64,000 nucleotides of DNA from Isoetes taiwanensis (GCA_021234155.1 JAJEKV010000031.1:157670-221669), one strand, 5' to 3'; shown: positions 12,069-23,774, counted from the stretch's first letter. The notes: generated from the letters alone by a model not told the origin. Made by a program: numbers and translations.

Positions 12069-12773
12069 TCATTCCAGTAGATAGGATTCAATCCCACAAA
12101 AATTTTCCATGCTCTCTGAGTTCAGTTTCGGGTCCCACTTTAGGAATGCCAAGTGATAAGATTCAAAGGTTAGGGAGCCAAGTTTGAGGAGAAAGTTAGC
12201 TATTCTTTGGCTACCACATTCTACCATGATGTATGGAAAATTTAGCCAGTACATGGCATTAATAAGAACACTCTTTTGAAGGTTAAGGCAGAAAGACCAT
12301 AGCTTGTCCAGTTGAATGCCAGATTTAGTAACTTTAGTAAGAACAGCAGTGTCTCTGAGGGAAGAAATTTTCGAATGAATAGATGGAAGATCAAGAGAAA
12401 TACCATGATATAATTTTTGTTTGCTCCCCTCTATTGGCCGAAGCTCCTTCAAAGCAGCATCATACGTGTCATCAGGTTGAATCTCTGCAGATGGCTTAGG
12501 GACTCCATATGGATTAGAAATTTGAGAAACAGGGTCCAGAAGAGGAACACGACCCCACATATCAGGATCCATCTCCTGGATTTGATTTGCAGAATTAGCG
12601 AAATTGCCAAAGAGAATAAAGTCTTTAGGATTTTTGTGAAAAGAGCTTAACTTGTATAGTAGAGCAGATCGGTCTTCAGGCGACAAAACAGAGAAAGAAT
12701 GAAGCAGAGGAAGAAACTTAGGGCTAATGCAATTTTTTTTGTCCATTGGAAAAAGAATAGGTGAAAGCAACAA
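12069..12773 (-). pseudogene. Possible LINE ORF1 (DUF4283-like) remnant
   Basis: A 234-codon open frame. Its last 80 residues, with W...INAMYWLNFPYIMVECGS and then LAFLKWDPKLNSES, follow the pattern of the DUF4283 domain of plant L1 ORF1 proteins, where a W-containing strand and a FxF..E core precede a WxPxFxP motif. The frame stops where the rest of DUF4283 and the zinc knuckle should follow, so it would be truncated. It could instead be an unrelated plant protein fragment. A further open frame lies just upstream on the same strand (13,344-12,802). Confidence 0.35.
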
Positions 12774-12801
12774 AAGGCTATTTAAACGCAGAGCAAAGCA
12801 A

Positions 12802-13344
12802 TTATGGGAAAAGATGAAGGGAAATTGGGCTAGAAAAAGGAAGCAAGATCCTATCTATAAGCCTCGTAGCCGGAATTGCCAGAAAGAAATACATGAATTC
12901 TCTTTTAATTTTATGAGAATTCCCCCAATTCAGTTTCTGAGTACAATTTAACAGTGATTTTGAGTCGAGTTGCTCACAATATGCTCGAATAATAGCTGTA
13001 GCTTCAATATTTTTGGTTCCAATAAATTCTTCTAGCCAGGAATCAATGATCTGTATTTCAAATTCTTCACAGCCCGGGACAAAGGAGCATTCAAATTGAA
13101 AACTCTGATGAGGGAAGAGACCACTGAATATAAGTGAATTCCACAAATCAGCTGGGAGACCGACCAGAAAACCACAAATTAATCTACTCTCTTGTTTCAG
13201 AATTGCAAAGATTCTGGTATCCATCGATAGGTCTTTGCATTCTAAATTCAGCAAAATGCTAGCCCCTACAAGGCTAGCTCTCAATCTGGAAGAATTCGAG
13301 TGCCAATTCAAGGGGATCGAGCAATTTCTCTCAAAAAAGGCCAA
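12802..13344 (-). CDS. Hypothetical ORF, unidentified
   Basis: A 180-codon frame on the minus strand, ending 29 bp upstream of the 234-codon frame. The protein is Leu/Phe-rich with an acidic middle (SFVPGCEEFEIQIIDSWLEE) and no motif I recognise. The two frames may be halves of one broken gene, since the second ATG lies close behind the first stop. No promoter stands out. Confidence 0.3.
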   Translation of the reverse strand: MAFFERNCSIPLNWHSNSSRLRASLVGASILLNLECKDLSMDTRIFAILKQESRLICGFLVGLPADLWNSLIFSGLFPHQSFQFECSFVPGCEEFEIQIIDSWLEEFIGTKNIEATAIIRAYCEQLDSKSLLNCTQKLNWGNSHKIKREFMYFFLAIPATRLIDRILLPFSSPISLHLFP

Positions 13345-13671
13345 GAAAATAGTTTAAACAGAAAAAGGAGGAAGTTGGAAATTCGTGATTCCAATTTCTC
13401 GCGAAATCAGTTTCTTCCCTGTTTTATCACACATTTATGGATAGATATGGCACTATTTACTTAAAAAGAAACCAGTTGTCATGCAAAAACCGCTACATTT
13501 AATATAAAACAACGCGGTTTTAGTTGTCAAGAAGAGAAGTATGGCGCCATTTACTAAGAAAGTATGACGAAAAGCGCCCCGAGAACCTCAAAAGCAGATA
13601 TTAAATTGCAAAAAAACGCCCGACAAGCAAACAAAATGGCGCGGCCGTCCCGTTTGCTTAAAAATAACTAC
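13345..13671. other. Intergenic sequence with GGCGCC-type palindromes
   Basis: No ORF. TATGGCGCCATTTACT (13,541) and AAATGGCGCGG (13,634) are single relatives of the palindromes that follow, suggesting the family spread locally. Confidence 0.45.
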
Positions 13672-13826
13672 AAAGCAAATAGCGCAAACGCGCTATTTGC
13701 TTTAACGTAAAAGCAAACAAATAGTGCAGATGTGCTATTTGCTTTAAGGTGAAGAGCAAGCAAATAGTGCAGGCGCGCTATTTGCTTTAACGTGAAGACC
13801 AAGCAAATAGTGCGCTCGCGCCATTT
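13672..13826. repeat. Tandem palindromes, four units of about 43 bp
   Basis: CAAATAG starts at 13,676, 13,717, 13,761 and 13,804. Units 1-3 fold on themselves: the best is AGCAAATAGCGC, a 4-base loop AAAC?-type spacer, and GCGCTATTTGCT, followed by TTAACGTGAAG as linker. Unit 4 ends early in CGCGCCATTTTC. The arrangement is regular but has four units with no unique spacers, so it is not a CRISPR array. Confidence 0.85.
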
Positions 13827-13871
13827 TCCTATAGATAACACATTTTTTCAGAAGACCATGTAGAATTTTCT

Positions 13872-15680
13872 TTAATAGTCTTTATCGAAGTGTTCATCAT
13901 CGACTTTCTCATAGTCAGCAAGGTTAATTTTACTGCGGTCAATTTGCTCCTTCTCAGCTCCACCTTGGCCCGATGTCTCACCTTTCTCTATATGAGAACC
14001 TGCTTCGTCTACCCCCTTCTGAGCTTCACCATCTTTCAAAGTCAAGACTTCGCGTTGCCCAATGGCCTTTGGGGCAAGCAAGGGGTATATGACGTTCTCG
14101 ACCCTACCCAGAATGCCCGATACACATTTCATCTTTCCGAAGTCATGCTCATACATCGCATTGATTCTTCCTACATGAAGTGATGCCCTAGAGAAGGCTC
14201 CAGCAGAGAAGAAATCTAGTACGATGTTACCTGGAGGGCAGAGCTTATCAACAAGGTAGAACGCAATTGCAGGACCAATCTGCTTATGCACTAGATATTC
14301 TCCCTCCATACCCTGCCAACTCCATTTAAACATGTCTTGCAGGAGTTTTTTAGCCATAACATCTCCCTCACTTCCGATGGCTTCCTTAGGAATAGGAGGA
14401 ATTTGCGGGAGCTTTCGAGGATGAGCCTGAGATCCAGATCTTCATCAGGCTCTCCCGTCTGTGCCGAAATCCTCGTAGCAAGAACGAGAGCTTGTGGCTC
14501 TTTGATTCCTGCACCACCTGTAGCTCCAGCTTCCTCTTCATAGATTCCTACAAACACTCTTGACCTAGATTCCAGTCTTTCAAGCGCACTGGCAAATAGA
14601 AAGTTATGCTCCAGCCTGACGAAACATAGAATCCAGTATCTGTCATCTGTGAGACGCTATCGAAGAACGCGGTTACAGTCTCACTATTCCAAACTGGAGT
14701 AAGCTGCCTTGCATCTAAACATATCATGCTGGCAGGTAGAACTGCAGTTTTTTGCGGAATCCCCCCAGCAGTGACATGTTCAACAAAGTATCTTGGCAAG
14801 TCCTTTTCTGTTTCGGGCTGAAGGATTTTTCGAATAGATCTGGCCAAGGAGAATGGCATGTTACCATGAACTCCCTCTTTGAGTATTCCTTCCGACACCC
14901 ACTTATGGTGGCATACTCCCCAAGCCAGAAGTGCATTATCAGAAAAATGGTCGGTGGCCTTCCTTAAGTCCTCGAATTTCTTGTACTTAATGCCAATTTG
15001 ATCTGCAATGAAGTGCAGTATCTCCTTCTTTATGTAAGCAAGAATTCTTAAGTTCTGTGCTCTCGTCTTGAAGAAATTCTCGCCTTTGTAATCTGAGGTG
15101 ACTTTGACATATATATCCCCGCTTAATGCTTCTTCGAGGACCTTTCGACAATCATCATAGTCCAAGCCCCTCATGCATCTAAGGTAGTTGTCACTGAAGT
15201 AATCTTTGTCTTTTGCAAAATTGATTACTATAGCTTGACCCCTATTGTCCTTTAGTTCTCCCTTCCTCCATTTGTTCCACATCTGGCGGAAGAGTGCATA
15301 AACATCATCTGGCATGAAGACAAACCTATTGACATCCTTCGTGTGTTTGCCCCTCAAAATCTTGTCTGCCATTTGAAGGTAGTGCTGCAAGAGAACTGGC
15401 GATGTTAGAATTTCCAACTGAAATAGCGCACCTGCGCCATTTAGATAAATGGTGCAGATGCGCCATTTAGATAAATGTATGGCAACACAGACGTAAATGT
15501 ATCTTGTACTCGTCACTTCTTGACTGTCCTTTACCAGCAGAAGCTAGTCTTTCGCACTCCTGATACTGTTTATGCAGATGGTGGATCTGATCCACATATG
15601 ATTCCTTGAAGACAATCTTGGCTACTATATCATTGACATCCACACTGAGCTGAAGAAGGTCCAGGTCACTCTGTTGACCA
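13872..15680 (-). pseudogene. Broken gene with methyltransferase-like C-terminus
   Basis: Minus-strand coding sequence runs from about 15,680 to 13,872 in at least three frames. The first piece (15,680-15,520) is helical-looking. The main frame (15,516-14,548, 322 codons) is a soluble, charged protein without a family I recognise. The last piece (14,357-13,872, 161 codons, probably open from about 14,400) contains PGNIVLDFFSAGAFSRASLH, preceded by VHKQIGPAIAFYLVDKL and followed by VGR. This follows the C-terminal motif X plus motif I pattern of beta-class N4/N6 amino-methyltransferases (H..QKP..L......GD.VLDPF.GSGTT..AA...GR). The GSG turn and the DPPY motif are not intact (possible relic ICLDARQL near 14,720), so activity is unlikely. 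The tail is acidic. Frameshifts lie near 14,570 and 14,400. The methyltransferase assignment is my inference. Confidence 0.4.
15423..15478. repeat. Duplicated 26-bp palindromic motif inside the ORF start
   Basis: GCGCCATTTAGATAAATG occurs twice in tandem after AAATAGCGCACCT. The core AATGGCGCA/TGCGCCATT resembles the 43-bp palindromes at 13.7 kb. Its insertion coincides with the frame change between the first and second pieces of the broken gene. Confidence 0.65.
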
Positions 15681-15919
15681 CCGAAGAAGAAAACACATTG
15701 GAAGGCTCCATAACTCCAAGCCTAATAAATATATGACAGCTTCCAAGCCTCCATAGCTCCAAGCCGGATAAATATATGGCTCATTATAAGGGAAGGTAGA
15801 CGAGCATGAGGGAAAGCGAGCGCCATAGCATGGCCATAGCATGCACACGAAGCAAAGAGAATTCCAAAAATATTACGACACATGATCGTCAAATACATAC
15901 GAGCATTCAGAACATTGAA

Positions 15920-15932
15920 GAATGTTCTAGAA
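15920..15932. promoter_or_regulatory. Heat-shock-element-like triplet
   Basis: GAATGTTCTAGAA has three perfectly phased blocks, GAA-TTC-GAA, each separated by two bases. It lies in copy A of the direct repeat; an identical site is in copy B. Function is not shown. Confidence 0.4.
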
Positions 15933-16832
15933 CTTTTTTAACATGTTCTAGAATTTCTAGAACATTTTGAGACATTCTGGAAGCAACCAGATGGGCCGCC
16001 AGGAAGCTTCCGGAAGCCACCAGGTCCGACGGCCGAGATCGCGAGGGAGCGAACGGGCGGCTTATATATAATGGAACTTTCCAGAAGCCACCACTAGAAA
16101 TTACATTATTATTATGAGATATATACAAGAAATTTAATGCGTCCTACGGTGCATGTTCCTATGCTGCAAGTTCTTGTCGTGCCCTACATTCTAAAAGAAT
16201 ATCTTGAGAATACTCTAAATTCATACATTCTCTAAGATTCTACCAAAGCTCTCTTGGAGGTTTCGTAGAGATTCCTCTAAATTTTATAAGATTCCCTCTA
16301 GATTCCATTAGATTTTCATAGATTCTCTAAGATTCTATGAAGATCCCCTTAAATTCCCTTAGATCCTTTTAGATTTTATGAGAGAGACTCCAAGGCAGAG
16401 ATAAATAATACCCGGTAGCCTCCTTTCCACTTGAAAGCGCATAAACTCCTGCAAGAAAAACAGAGAAATGATAACCAGCATAAAAAATTAAATGTAAAGG
16501 GCAAACTCTGGCATCAGAAGAGTTTTGCAGTTGATATCTAAGCGCACACAGTTGAGCGCTTTAAATCCAAATCACGCCTATTGCTGTTGACCGCCGAAGA
16601 AGAAAACACATTCCAAGGCTCCATAGCTCCAAGCCTAATAAATATATAGCAGATTCCAAGCCTCCATAGCTCCAAGCCGGATAAATATATGGCTCATTAT
16701 AAGGGAAGGTAGACGAGCATGAGGGAAAGTGAGTGCCATAGCATGCCCATAGCATGCACACGAAGCAAAGAGAATTCCAAAAACATTACGACACCTGATC
16801 ATCAAATATATACGAGCATTCAGAACATTGAA

Positions 16833-16845
16833 GAATGTTCTAGAA
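16833..16845. promoter_or_regulatory. Heat-shock-element-like triplet
   Basis: Same GAATGTTCTAGAA site as at 15,920, conserved in copy B. Confidence 0.4.
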
Positions 16846-17321
16846 CTTTTTTAACATGTTCTAGAATTTCTAGAGCATTTTGAGACATTCTGGAAGCCAC
16901 CAGATGGGCCGCCAGGAAGCTTCCGGAAGCCACCAGGTCCGACGGCCGAGATCGCGGGGGAGCAAACAGGCGGCCGAGATCTGGCGGCTTTTATATAATG
17001 GAACTTTCCGGAAGCCACCACTAGAAATTACATATATATTAAGATATATACAAGAAATTTAATGCGTCCTACGGTGCATGTTCGAGTTTTAGCATGTTCC
17101 TATGCTGCAAGTTCTTGTCGTGCCCTACATTCTAAAAGAATCTCTTGAGAATACTCTAAATTCATAGATTCTCTAAGATTCTACCAAGGTTCTCTTGGAG
17201 GTTTCGTAGAGATTCCTTAAAATTTTATAAGATTCCCTCTAGATTCCATTAGATTTTCATAGATTCTCCAAGATTCTATGAAGATCCCCTTAAATTCCCT
17301 TAGCTCCCTTCAGATTTTATG

Positions 17322-17870
17322 AGATTGCCCTAGGTTCCCATACATTATATGAGATTCAAAGAGATTCTATTAAGATTCCTCTAGATACTCTAAGATTTCA
17401 TCAACAATTTTTCAGATTCCCTTAGATTTTATGAAGATTCCCTTAGATCCCCTAGATTTTAAGAGATTCCTTAGGCTTGTAAATATTTTCCTAGATTCTC
17501 TTACATTTTGTGAGATTTTCTTAGATTCTGTTATCTTTACATTCTAGAACATTTTAGAACATTCTAAGACTTTCTGAAACATTCTAAGACTTTCAAAATA
17601 TCCTAGAACTTTCTGGAAGTATTTCCCTAGATTTTCTTACATTCCCATAGATTCCCTTACGTTCTAGAACATTCTAGAACTTATTAGAACAATTTGGAAC
17701 TTTCTGGAAGAATTTTCTTAGATTCTCCCCAGATTTTATGTTCTAGAACTTTCTAGAATATTTTGGAACTTTCTAGAAGTAGAACTTTCTAAAGCCTTCC
17801 AGAACATTCTAGAACTCTTTTGAACTAGCTACAATGTTATACCCTATTTTATCTTAATCACAATATTACC
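17322..17870. repeat. Short-motif repeat block (AGATTCCCTTAGATT type)
   Basis: Dense, irregular repetition of AGATTCCCTTAGATTTTATG-like and TTCTAGAACATTCTAGAAC-like motifs, one every 20-40 bp. No coding potential. It merges into the array to the right, and the same motifs recur in each array unit. Confidence 0.75.
17662..17679. promoter_or_regulatory. Heat-shock-element-like run, four blocks
   Basis: TTCTAGAACATTCTAGAA reads TTC-GAA-TTC-GAA with two-base gaps throughout. Confidence 0.4.
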
Positions 17871-17911
17871 CTTAAGTATATTTGAAACATAATTTTTTTT
17901 ATGGAATTAAT

Positions 17912-17989
17912 GCTTGGTCTAGTGGTTAGAATGGGGGGTTGGGAAGTCAATGACTAGGGTTCGAATCCCTCATACAACATAAAAATTTT
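17912..17989 (+). ncRNA. tRNA-like Pol III module 1
   Basis: A box TGGTCTAGTGG at 17,915 and B box GTTCGAATCC at 17,959, 44 bp apart, then TTTT at 17,986. Both boxes fit the type-2 Pol III promoter consensus (TRGYNNANNNG and GWTCRANNC). No anticodon arm or acceptor stem folds, so this is a tRNA-derived unit and not a tRNA gene. Transcription is inferred only. Confidence 0.5.
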
Positions 17990-19536
17990 AAAACCGTTTT
18001 CTTAAGGGATGAGCATTCAACGTGGGCCGTAGGATCTTGGACCCGATCAAGGGTCGAGATGTCATTACGTGACAATAATTAAAGCAACATGAGCCATAGG
18101 ATCTATGACATATAATAATTCCCAAAGTCATGTGCACCGTAGGATATGTGCTAAGCCACGTGACCCGTAAGATCCTGGATCGACGATCAGGATCAAGAAC
18201 AATCTGGACCGCAGGATCTATTACATATAATTCCCAAAGCCATGTGCACCGTAGGATGTGCGCCAAAGCAACATGAGCCGTAGGATCTCGGACCGACGAT
18301 CAGGATCAAATCAACTTGGACCGTAGGATCGCTTACATATAATCTATATACAAACTCCCAAGCCATCTGGGCCGTATGATACGTCCCAAAGCCACGTGAG
18401 CTGTAGGTTCTCGGATCAACGGTCGGATTGAGTGGGACAAACATAAGAACATATATATGTCATAAGAACATATATACAAGAAAATTAATACGTTCTACGG
18501 CACATTGTTCCAGTTTTAGCATGTTCTTACGATGTAAGGCCCTATAGTGCTCTAGATAACCAACGATTCTACTGAGATTCTCTTAGATTCTCCTAAATCT
18601 CTTAGAATTTTCTATTTTGATTGAGGTGCTTACCCATGAGCATTTAAAACCTTCTAAAATGATCTATTTTGGATTTGTGCAACATTTTTAAAATTAATAC
18701 GCCCCACAAGCATTGTTCCAGTTTTAGCATGTTCTTACGATGTAAGGCCCTATAGTGCTCTAGATAACCAACGATTCTCTTTGAGATTCTCTTAGATTCT
18801 CTTAGAATTTTCTATTTTGATTGAGGTGCTTACCCATGAGCATTTAAAACCTTCTAAAATGATCTATTTTGGATCACGTGCAAATTTTTTAAAACATTTT
18901 CTATTTTTTTTAGACTAAAGGCTTACCTTGAGCATCTAGAATATTTTTTTTTTCAAGATTTATATTGTACACCTTTATTATGAAACATTTTAGAACATTC
19001 TATTGTCGCTCTTTGCAAAATCTTAAAAACCCATGAGCATTTAAAACCTTCTAAAATAATCTATTTTGGATCTGTGCAACATCTTTAAAACATTTTCTAT
19101 TTTTAGACTAAAGCGCTTGCCTTGAGCATCAAGAATATTTTTTTTTCAAGATTTATATTGTACACCTTTATTATGAAACATTTTAGAACATTCTATTGTC
19201 GCGTTTTGCAAAATCTTAAAAAAACTCTAAGATTTCATCAAGATTTTCTTACATTCCCTTAGATATTATGAAGATTCCCTTAGATTCAATTAGATTTTAA
19301 GAGATTCTGTTAGACTTGTATATTTTCCTAGATTCTCTTACAACTTATGAGATTTTCTTATATTCCCTTTAATTCTTCTGGATTCCCTTACATTCTAGAA
19401 ATTTCTAGAACATTTTAGAACTTTCTGGAACATTTTGAAAGTTTCAAAACATCCTAGAATATTATAGTCTATTTTATCTTAATTAGAACATTACCCTTAA
19501 GTATATTTGAAACATAAATTTTTCATAGAATTAATG

Positions 19537-19615
19537 CTTAGTCTAGTGGTTAGAATGGGGTGTTTAGGGGATTGAGGACCAGGGTTCGAATCCCCCCAAT
19601 AACATAAAAAATTTT
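19537..19615 (+). ncRNA. tRNA-like Pol III module 2
   Basis: A box TAGTCTAGTGG (19,539), B box GTTCGAATC (19,584), TTTT at 19,612. Both boxes fit consensus. Confidence 0.5.
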
Positions 19616-20617
19616 AAAAGCCTTTCCTTAATGAACGAGCATTCAATATGAGCCTTAGGATCTTAAACTCGATCAACGATCAAGATCTCACCATATAAAA
19701 GCAATATGAGCCGTAGGATCTATTACATATAATTCCCAAAGCCACGTGGACCGTAGGATGTGTCCCCAAGTCACGTGAGCCGTCGGATCTCGGACCGACG
19801 GTCAGGATCAGATCAATCTGGACCGTAGGACTGCGGTACACATATTATATGTAAACCGTAGGCCATCTGGGCCGTAGGATACGTCCCAAACCCACGTGAG
19901 CCGTCGGATCTCGAACGGACGGTCGGATTTAAAACCTTCTAAAATGATCTATTTTGGATCTGTGCAACATTTTTAAAATATTTTCTATTTTTAGACTAAG
20001 GCGCTTACCTTGAGCATCTAGAATATTTTTTTTTTCAAGATTTATATTGTACACCTTTATTATAAAACATTTTAGAACATTCTATTGTCGCTCTTTGCAA
20101 AATCTTAAAAACCCATGAGCATTTAAAACCTTCTAAAATTATCTATTTTGGATCTGTGCAACATCTTTAAAACATTTTCTATTTTTAGACTAAAGCGCTT
20201 GCCTTGAGCATCAAGAATATTTTTTTTTCAAGATTTATATTGTACACCTTTATTATGAAACATTTTAGAACATTCTATTGTCGCGTTTTGCAAAATCCTA
20301 AAAAAACTCTAAGATTTCATCAAGATTTTCTTACATTCCCTTAGATATTATGAAGATTCCCTTAGATTCAATTAGATTTTAAGAGATTCTGTTAGACTTG
20401 TATATTTTCCTAGATTCTCTTACAACTTATGAGATTTCCTTATATTCCCTTTAATTCTTCTGGATTCCCTTACATTCTAGAAATTTCTAGAACATTTTAG
20501 AACTTTCTGGAACATTTTGAAAGTTTCAAAACATCCTAGAATATTATAGTCTATTTTATCTTAATTAGAACATTACCCTTAAGTATATTTGAAACATAAA
20601 TTTTCATAGAATTAATG

Positions 20618-20692
20618 CTTAGTCTAGTGGTTAGAGTGGGGTGTTTGGGGATTGAGGACCGGGGTTGAATCCCCAATAACATAAAAAATTTT
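20618..20692 (+). ncRNA. tRNA-like Pol III module 3, damaged B box
   Basis: A box TAGTCTAGTGG (20,620). The B box has lost a base (GGGGTTGAATCCCC at 20,661), so the invariant TTC is gone. TTTT at 20,689. Probably inactive. Confidence 0.45.
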
Positions 20693-21607
20693 AAAAGCCT
20701 TTCCTTAATGAACGAAAGCATTCAATATGAGCTTTAGGATCTTAAACTCGATCAACGATCAAGATCTTACCATATAAAAGCAATATGAGCCGTGTAGGAT
20801 CTATTACATATAATTCCCAAAGCCACGTGGACCGTAGGGATGTGTCCCCAAGTGTGGAACGGGCGGAGTCAGGATCGGATCTCGGACCGTGGGATGCGGC
20901 CATATTATATGGATCGAATCAACCGTGGATACGGACCGTAGGGATCAAGCGGATTTAAAACACATATTATATGTAAACTTTTCTATTTTTGCCATCCGGG
21001 CGTAGGATACGCCCCAAATTATGAAACATTTGAGAACATTCCGGATCTTTTGCAAAATCTTAAAACCCATCGGATTTAAAACCTTCTAAAATGATCTATT
21101 TTGGATAAAATTAATCTGCAACATTTTTAAAACATTTTCTATTTTTAGACTAAGGCGCTTTACCTTGAGCATCTAGAATGTTTTTTAAAACATTTTTTTT
21201 TTTCAAGATTTATATTGTACACCTTTATTATGAAACATTTTAGAACATTCTATTGTCGCTAAAATAATCTTTTGCAAAATCTTAAAAAACTCTAAGATTT
21301 CATCAAGATTTTCTTACATTCCCTTAGATATTATGAAGATTCCTAAGATTTTAGATTCAATTAGATTTTAAGAGATTTTAATTAGACTTGTATATTTTCC
21401 TAGATTCTCTTACAACTTATGAGATTTTCTTATATTCCCTTTTAATCTTTCGATTCCCTTACATTCTAGAAATTTCTAGAACATTTTAGAACTTTCTCGG
21501 AACATTTTGAAAGTTTCAAAACATCCTAGAATATTATAGTCTATTTTATCTTAATTAGAACATTACCCTTAAGTATATTTGAAACATAAATTTTTCATAG
21601 AATTAAT

Positions 21608-21684
21608 GCTTAGTCTAGTGGTTAGAATGGGGTGTTTGGGGATTGAGGACCGTGGTTTGAATCCCCCAATAACATAAAAATTTT
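21608..21684 (+). ncRNA. tRNA-like Pol III module 4, altered B box
   Basis: A box TAGTCTAGTGG (21,611). The B box reads GGTTTGAATCC (about 21,654), with the invariant C changed to T. TTTT at 21,681. Confidence 0.45.
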
Positions 21685-22691
21685 AAAAGCCTTTCCTTAA
21701 TGAACGAGCATTCAATATGAGCCTTAGGATCTTAAACTCGATCAACGATCAAGATCTCACCATATAAAAGCAATATGAGCCGTAGGATCTATTACATATA
21801 ATTCCCAAAGCCACGTGGACCGTAGGATGTGTCCCCAAGTCACGTGAGCCGTCGGATCTCGGACCGACGGTCAGGATCGAGATCAATCACGGACCGTGGG
21901 ATCAAGCGGTACACATATTTATATGTAAACCAGAGGCCATCTCGGGCCGAGGATACGCCCCAAACCCGTGAGCGGAGTTGGGATCTCGAGCGGACGGTCG
22001 GATTTAAAACCTTCTAAAATGATCTATTTTGGATCTGTGCAACATTTTTAAAATATTTTCTATTTTTAGACTAAGGCGCTTACCTTGAGCATCTAGAATA
22101 TTTTTTTTTTCAAGATTTATATTGTACACCTTTATTATAAAACATTTTAGAACATTCTATTGTCGCTATTTGCAAAATCTTAAAAACACATGAGCATTTA
22201 AAACCTTCTAAAATAATCTATTTTGGATCAGGCAACATCTTTAAAATATTTTCTATTTTTAGACTAAAGCGCTTTCCTTGAGCATCAAGAATATTTTTTT
22301 TTCAAGATTTATATTGTACACCTTTATTATGAAACATTTTAGAACATTCTATTGTCGCGTTTTGCAAAATCCTAAAAAAACTCTAAGATTTCATCAAGAT
22401 TTTCTTACATTCCCTTAGATATTATGAAGATTCCCTTAGATTCAATTAGATTTTAAGAGATTCTGTTAGACTTGTATATTTTCCTAGATTCTCTTACAAC
22501 TTATGAGATTTCCTTATATTCCCTTTAATTCTTCTGGATTCCCTTACATTCTAGAAATTTCTAGAACATTTTAGAACTTTCTGGAACATTTTGAAAGTTT
22601 CAAAACATCCTAGAATATTATAGTCTATTTTATCTTAATTAGAACATTACCCTTAAGTATATTTGAAACATAAATTTTTCATAGAATTAAT

Positions 22692-22771
22692 GCTTAGTCT
22701 AGTGGTTAGAGTGGGGTGTTTGGGGGATTGAGGACCAGGGTTCGAATCCCCCCAATAACATAAAAAATTTT
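22692..22771 (+). ncRNA. tRNA-like Pol III module 5
   Basis: A box TAGTCTAGTGG (22,695), B box GTTCGAATC (22,740), TTTT at 22,768. Intact consensus. Confidence 0.5.
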
Positions 22772-23774
22772 AAAAGCCTTTCCTTAATGAACGAGCATTC
22801 AATATGAGCTTTAGGATCTTAAACTCGATCAACGATCAAGATCTTACCATATAAAAGCAATATGAGCCGTAGGATCTATTACATATAATTCCCAAAGCCA
22901 CGTGGACCGTAGGATGTGTCCCCAAGTCACGTGAGCCGTCGGATCTCGGACCGACGGTCAGGATCAGATCAATCTGGACCGTAGGACTGCGGTACACATA
23001 TTATATGTAAACTCCCAGGCCATCGGGGCCGTAGGATACGTCCCAAACCCACGTGAGCCGTCGGATCTCGAACGGACGGTCGGATTTAAAACCTTCTAAA
23101 ATGATCTATTTTGGATCTGTGCAACATTTTTAAAACATTTTCTATTTTTAGACTAAGGCGCTTACCTTGAGCATCTAGAATATTTTTTTTTTCAAGATTT
23201 ATATTGTACACCTTTATTATGAAACATTTTAGAACATTCTATTGTCGCTCTTTGCAAAATCTTAAAAACCCATGAGCATTTAAAACCTTCTAAAATAATC
23301 TATTTTGGATCTGTGCAACATCTTTAAAACATTTTCTATTTTTAGACTAAAGCGCTTGCCTTGAGCATCAAGCATATTTTTTTTTCAAGATTTATATTGT
23401 ACACCTTTATTATGAAACATTTTAGAACATTCTATTGTCGCGTTTTGCAAAATCTTAAAAAAACTCTAAGATTTCATCAAGATTTTCTTACATTCCCTTA
23501 GATATTATGAAGATTCCCTTAGATTCAATTAGATTTTAAGAGATTTTGTTAGACTTGTATATTTTCCTAGATTCTCTTACAACTTATGAGATTTCCTTAT
23601 ATTCCCTTTAATTCTTCTGGATTCCCTTACATTCTAGAAATTTCTAGAACATTTTAGAACTTTCTGGAACATTTTGAAAGTTTCAAAACATCCTAGAATA
23701 TTATAGTCTATTTTATCTTAATTAGAACATTACCCTTAAGTATATTTGAAACATAAATTTTTCATAGAATTAAT

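Larger units (their letters stand above)
15671..17321. repeat. Direct repeat pair, about 0.71 kb each, 913-bp period
   Basis: Copy A is about 15,671-16,383 and copy B about 16,584-17,321. Both begin CTGTTGACC.CCGAAGAAGA, contain CTCCAAGCCGGATAAATATA, a GAATGTTCTAGAAC motif and GGAACTTTCC, and end in short AGATTC-type repeats. Copy B carries small insertions. About 200 bp of unrelated sequence separates them. Confidence 0.85.

Noticed and set aside
13672-13826. CRISPR array
   Set aside because: The units are palindromic and contiguous without unique spacers, there are only four, and the context is plant nuclear DNA.
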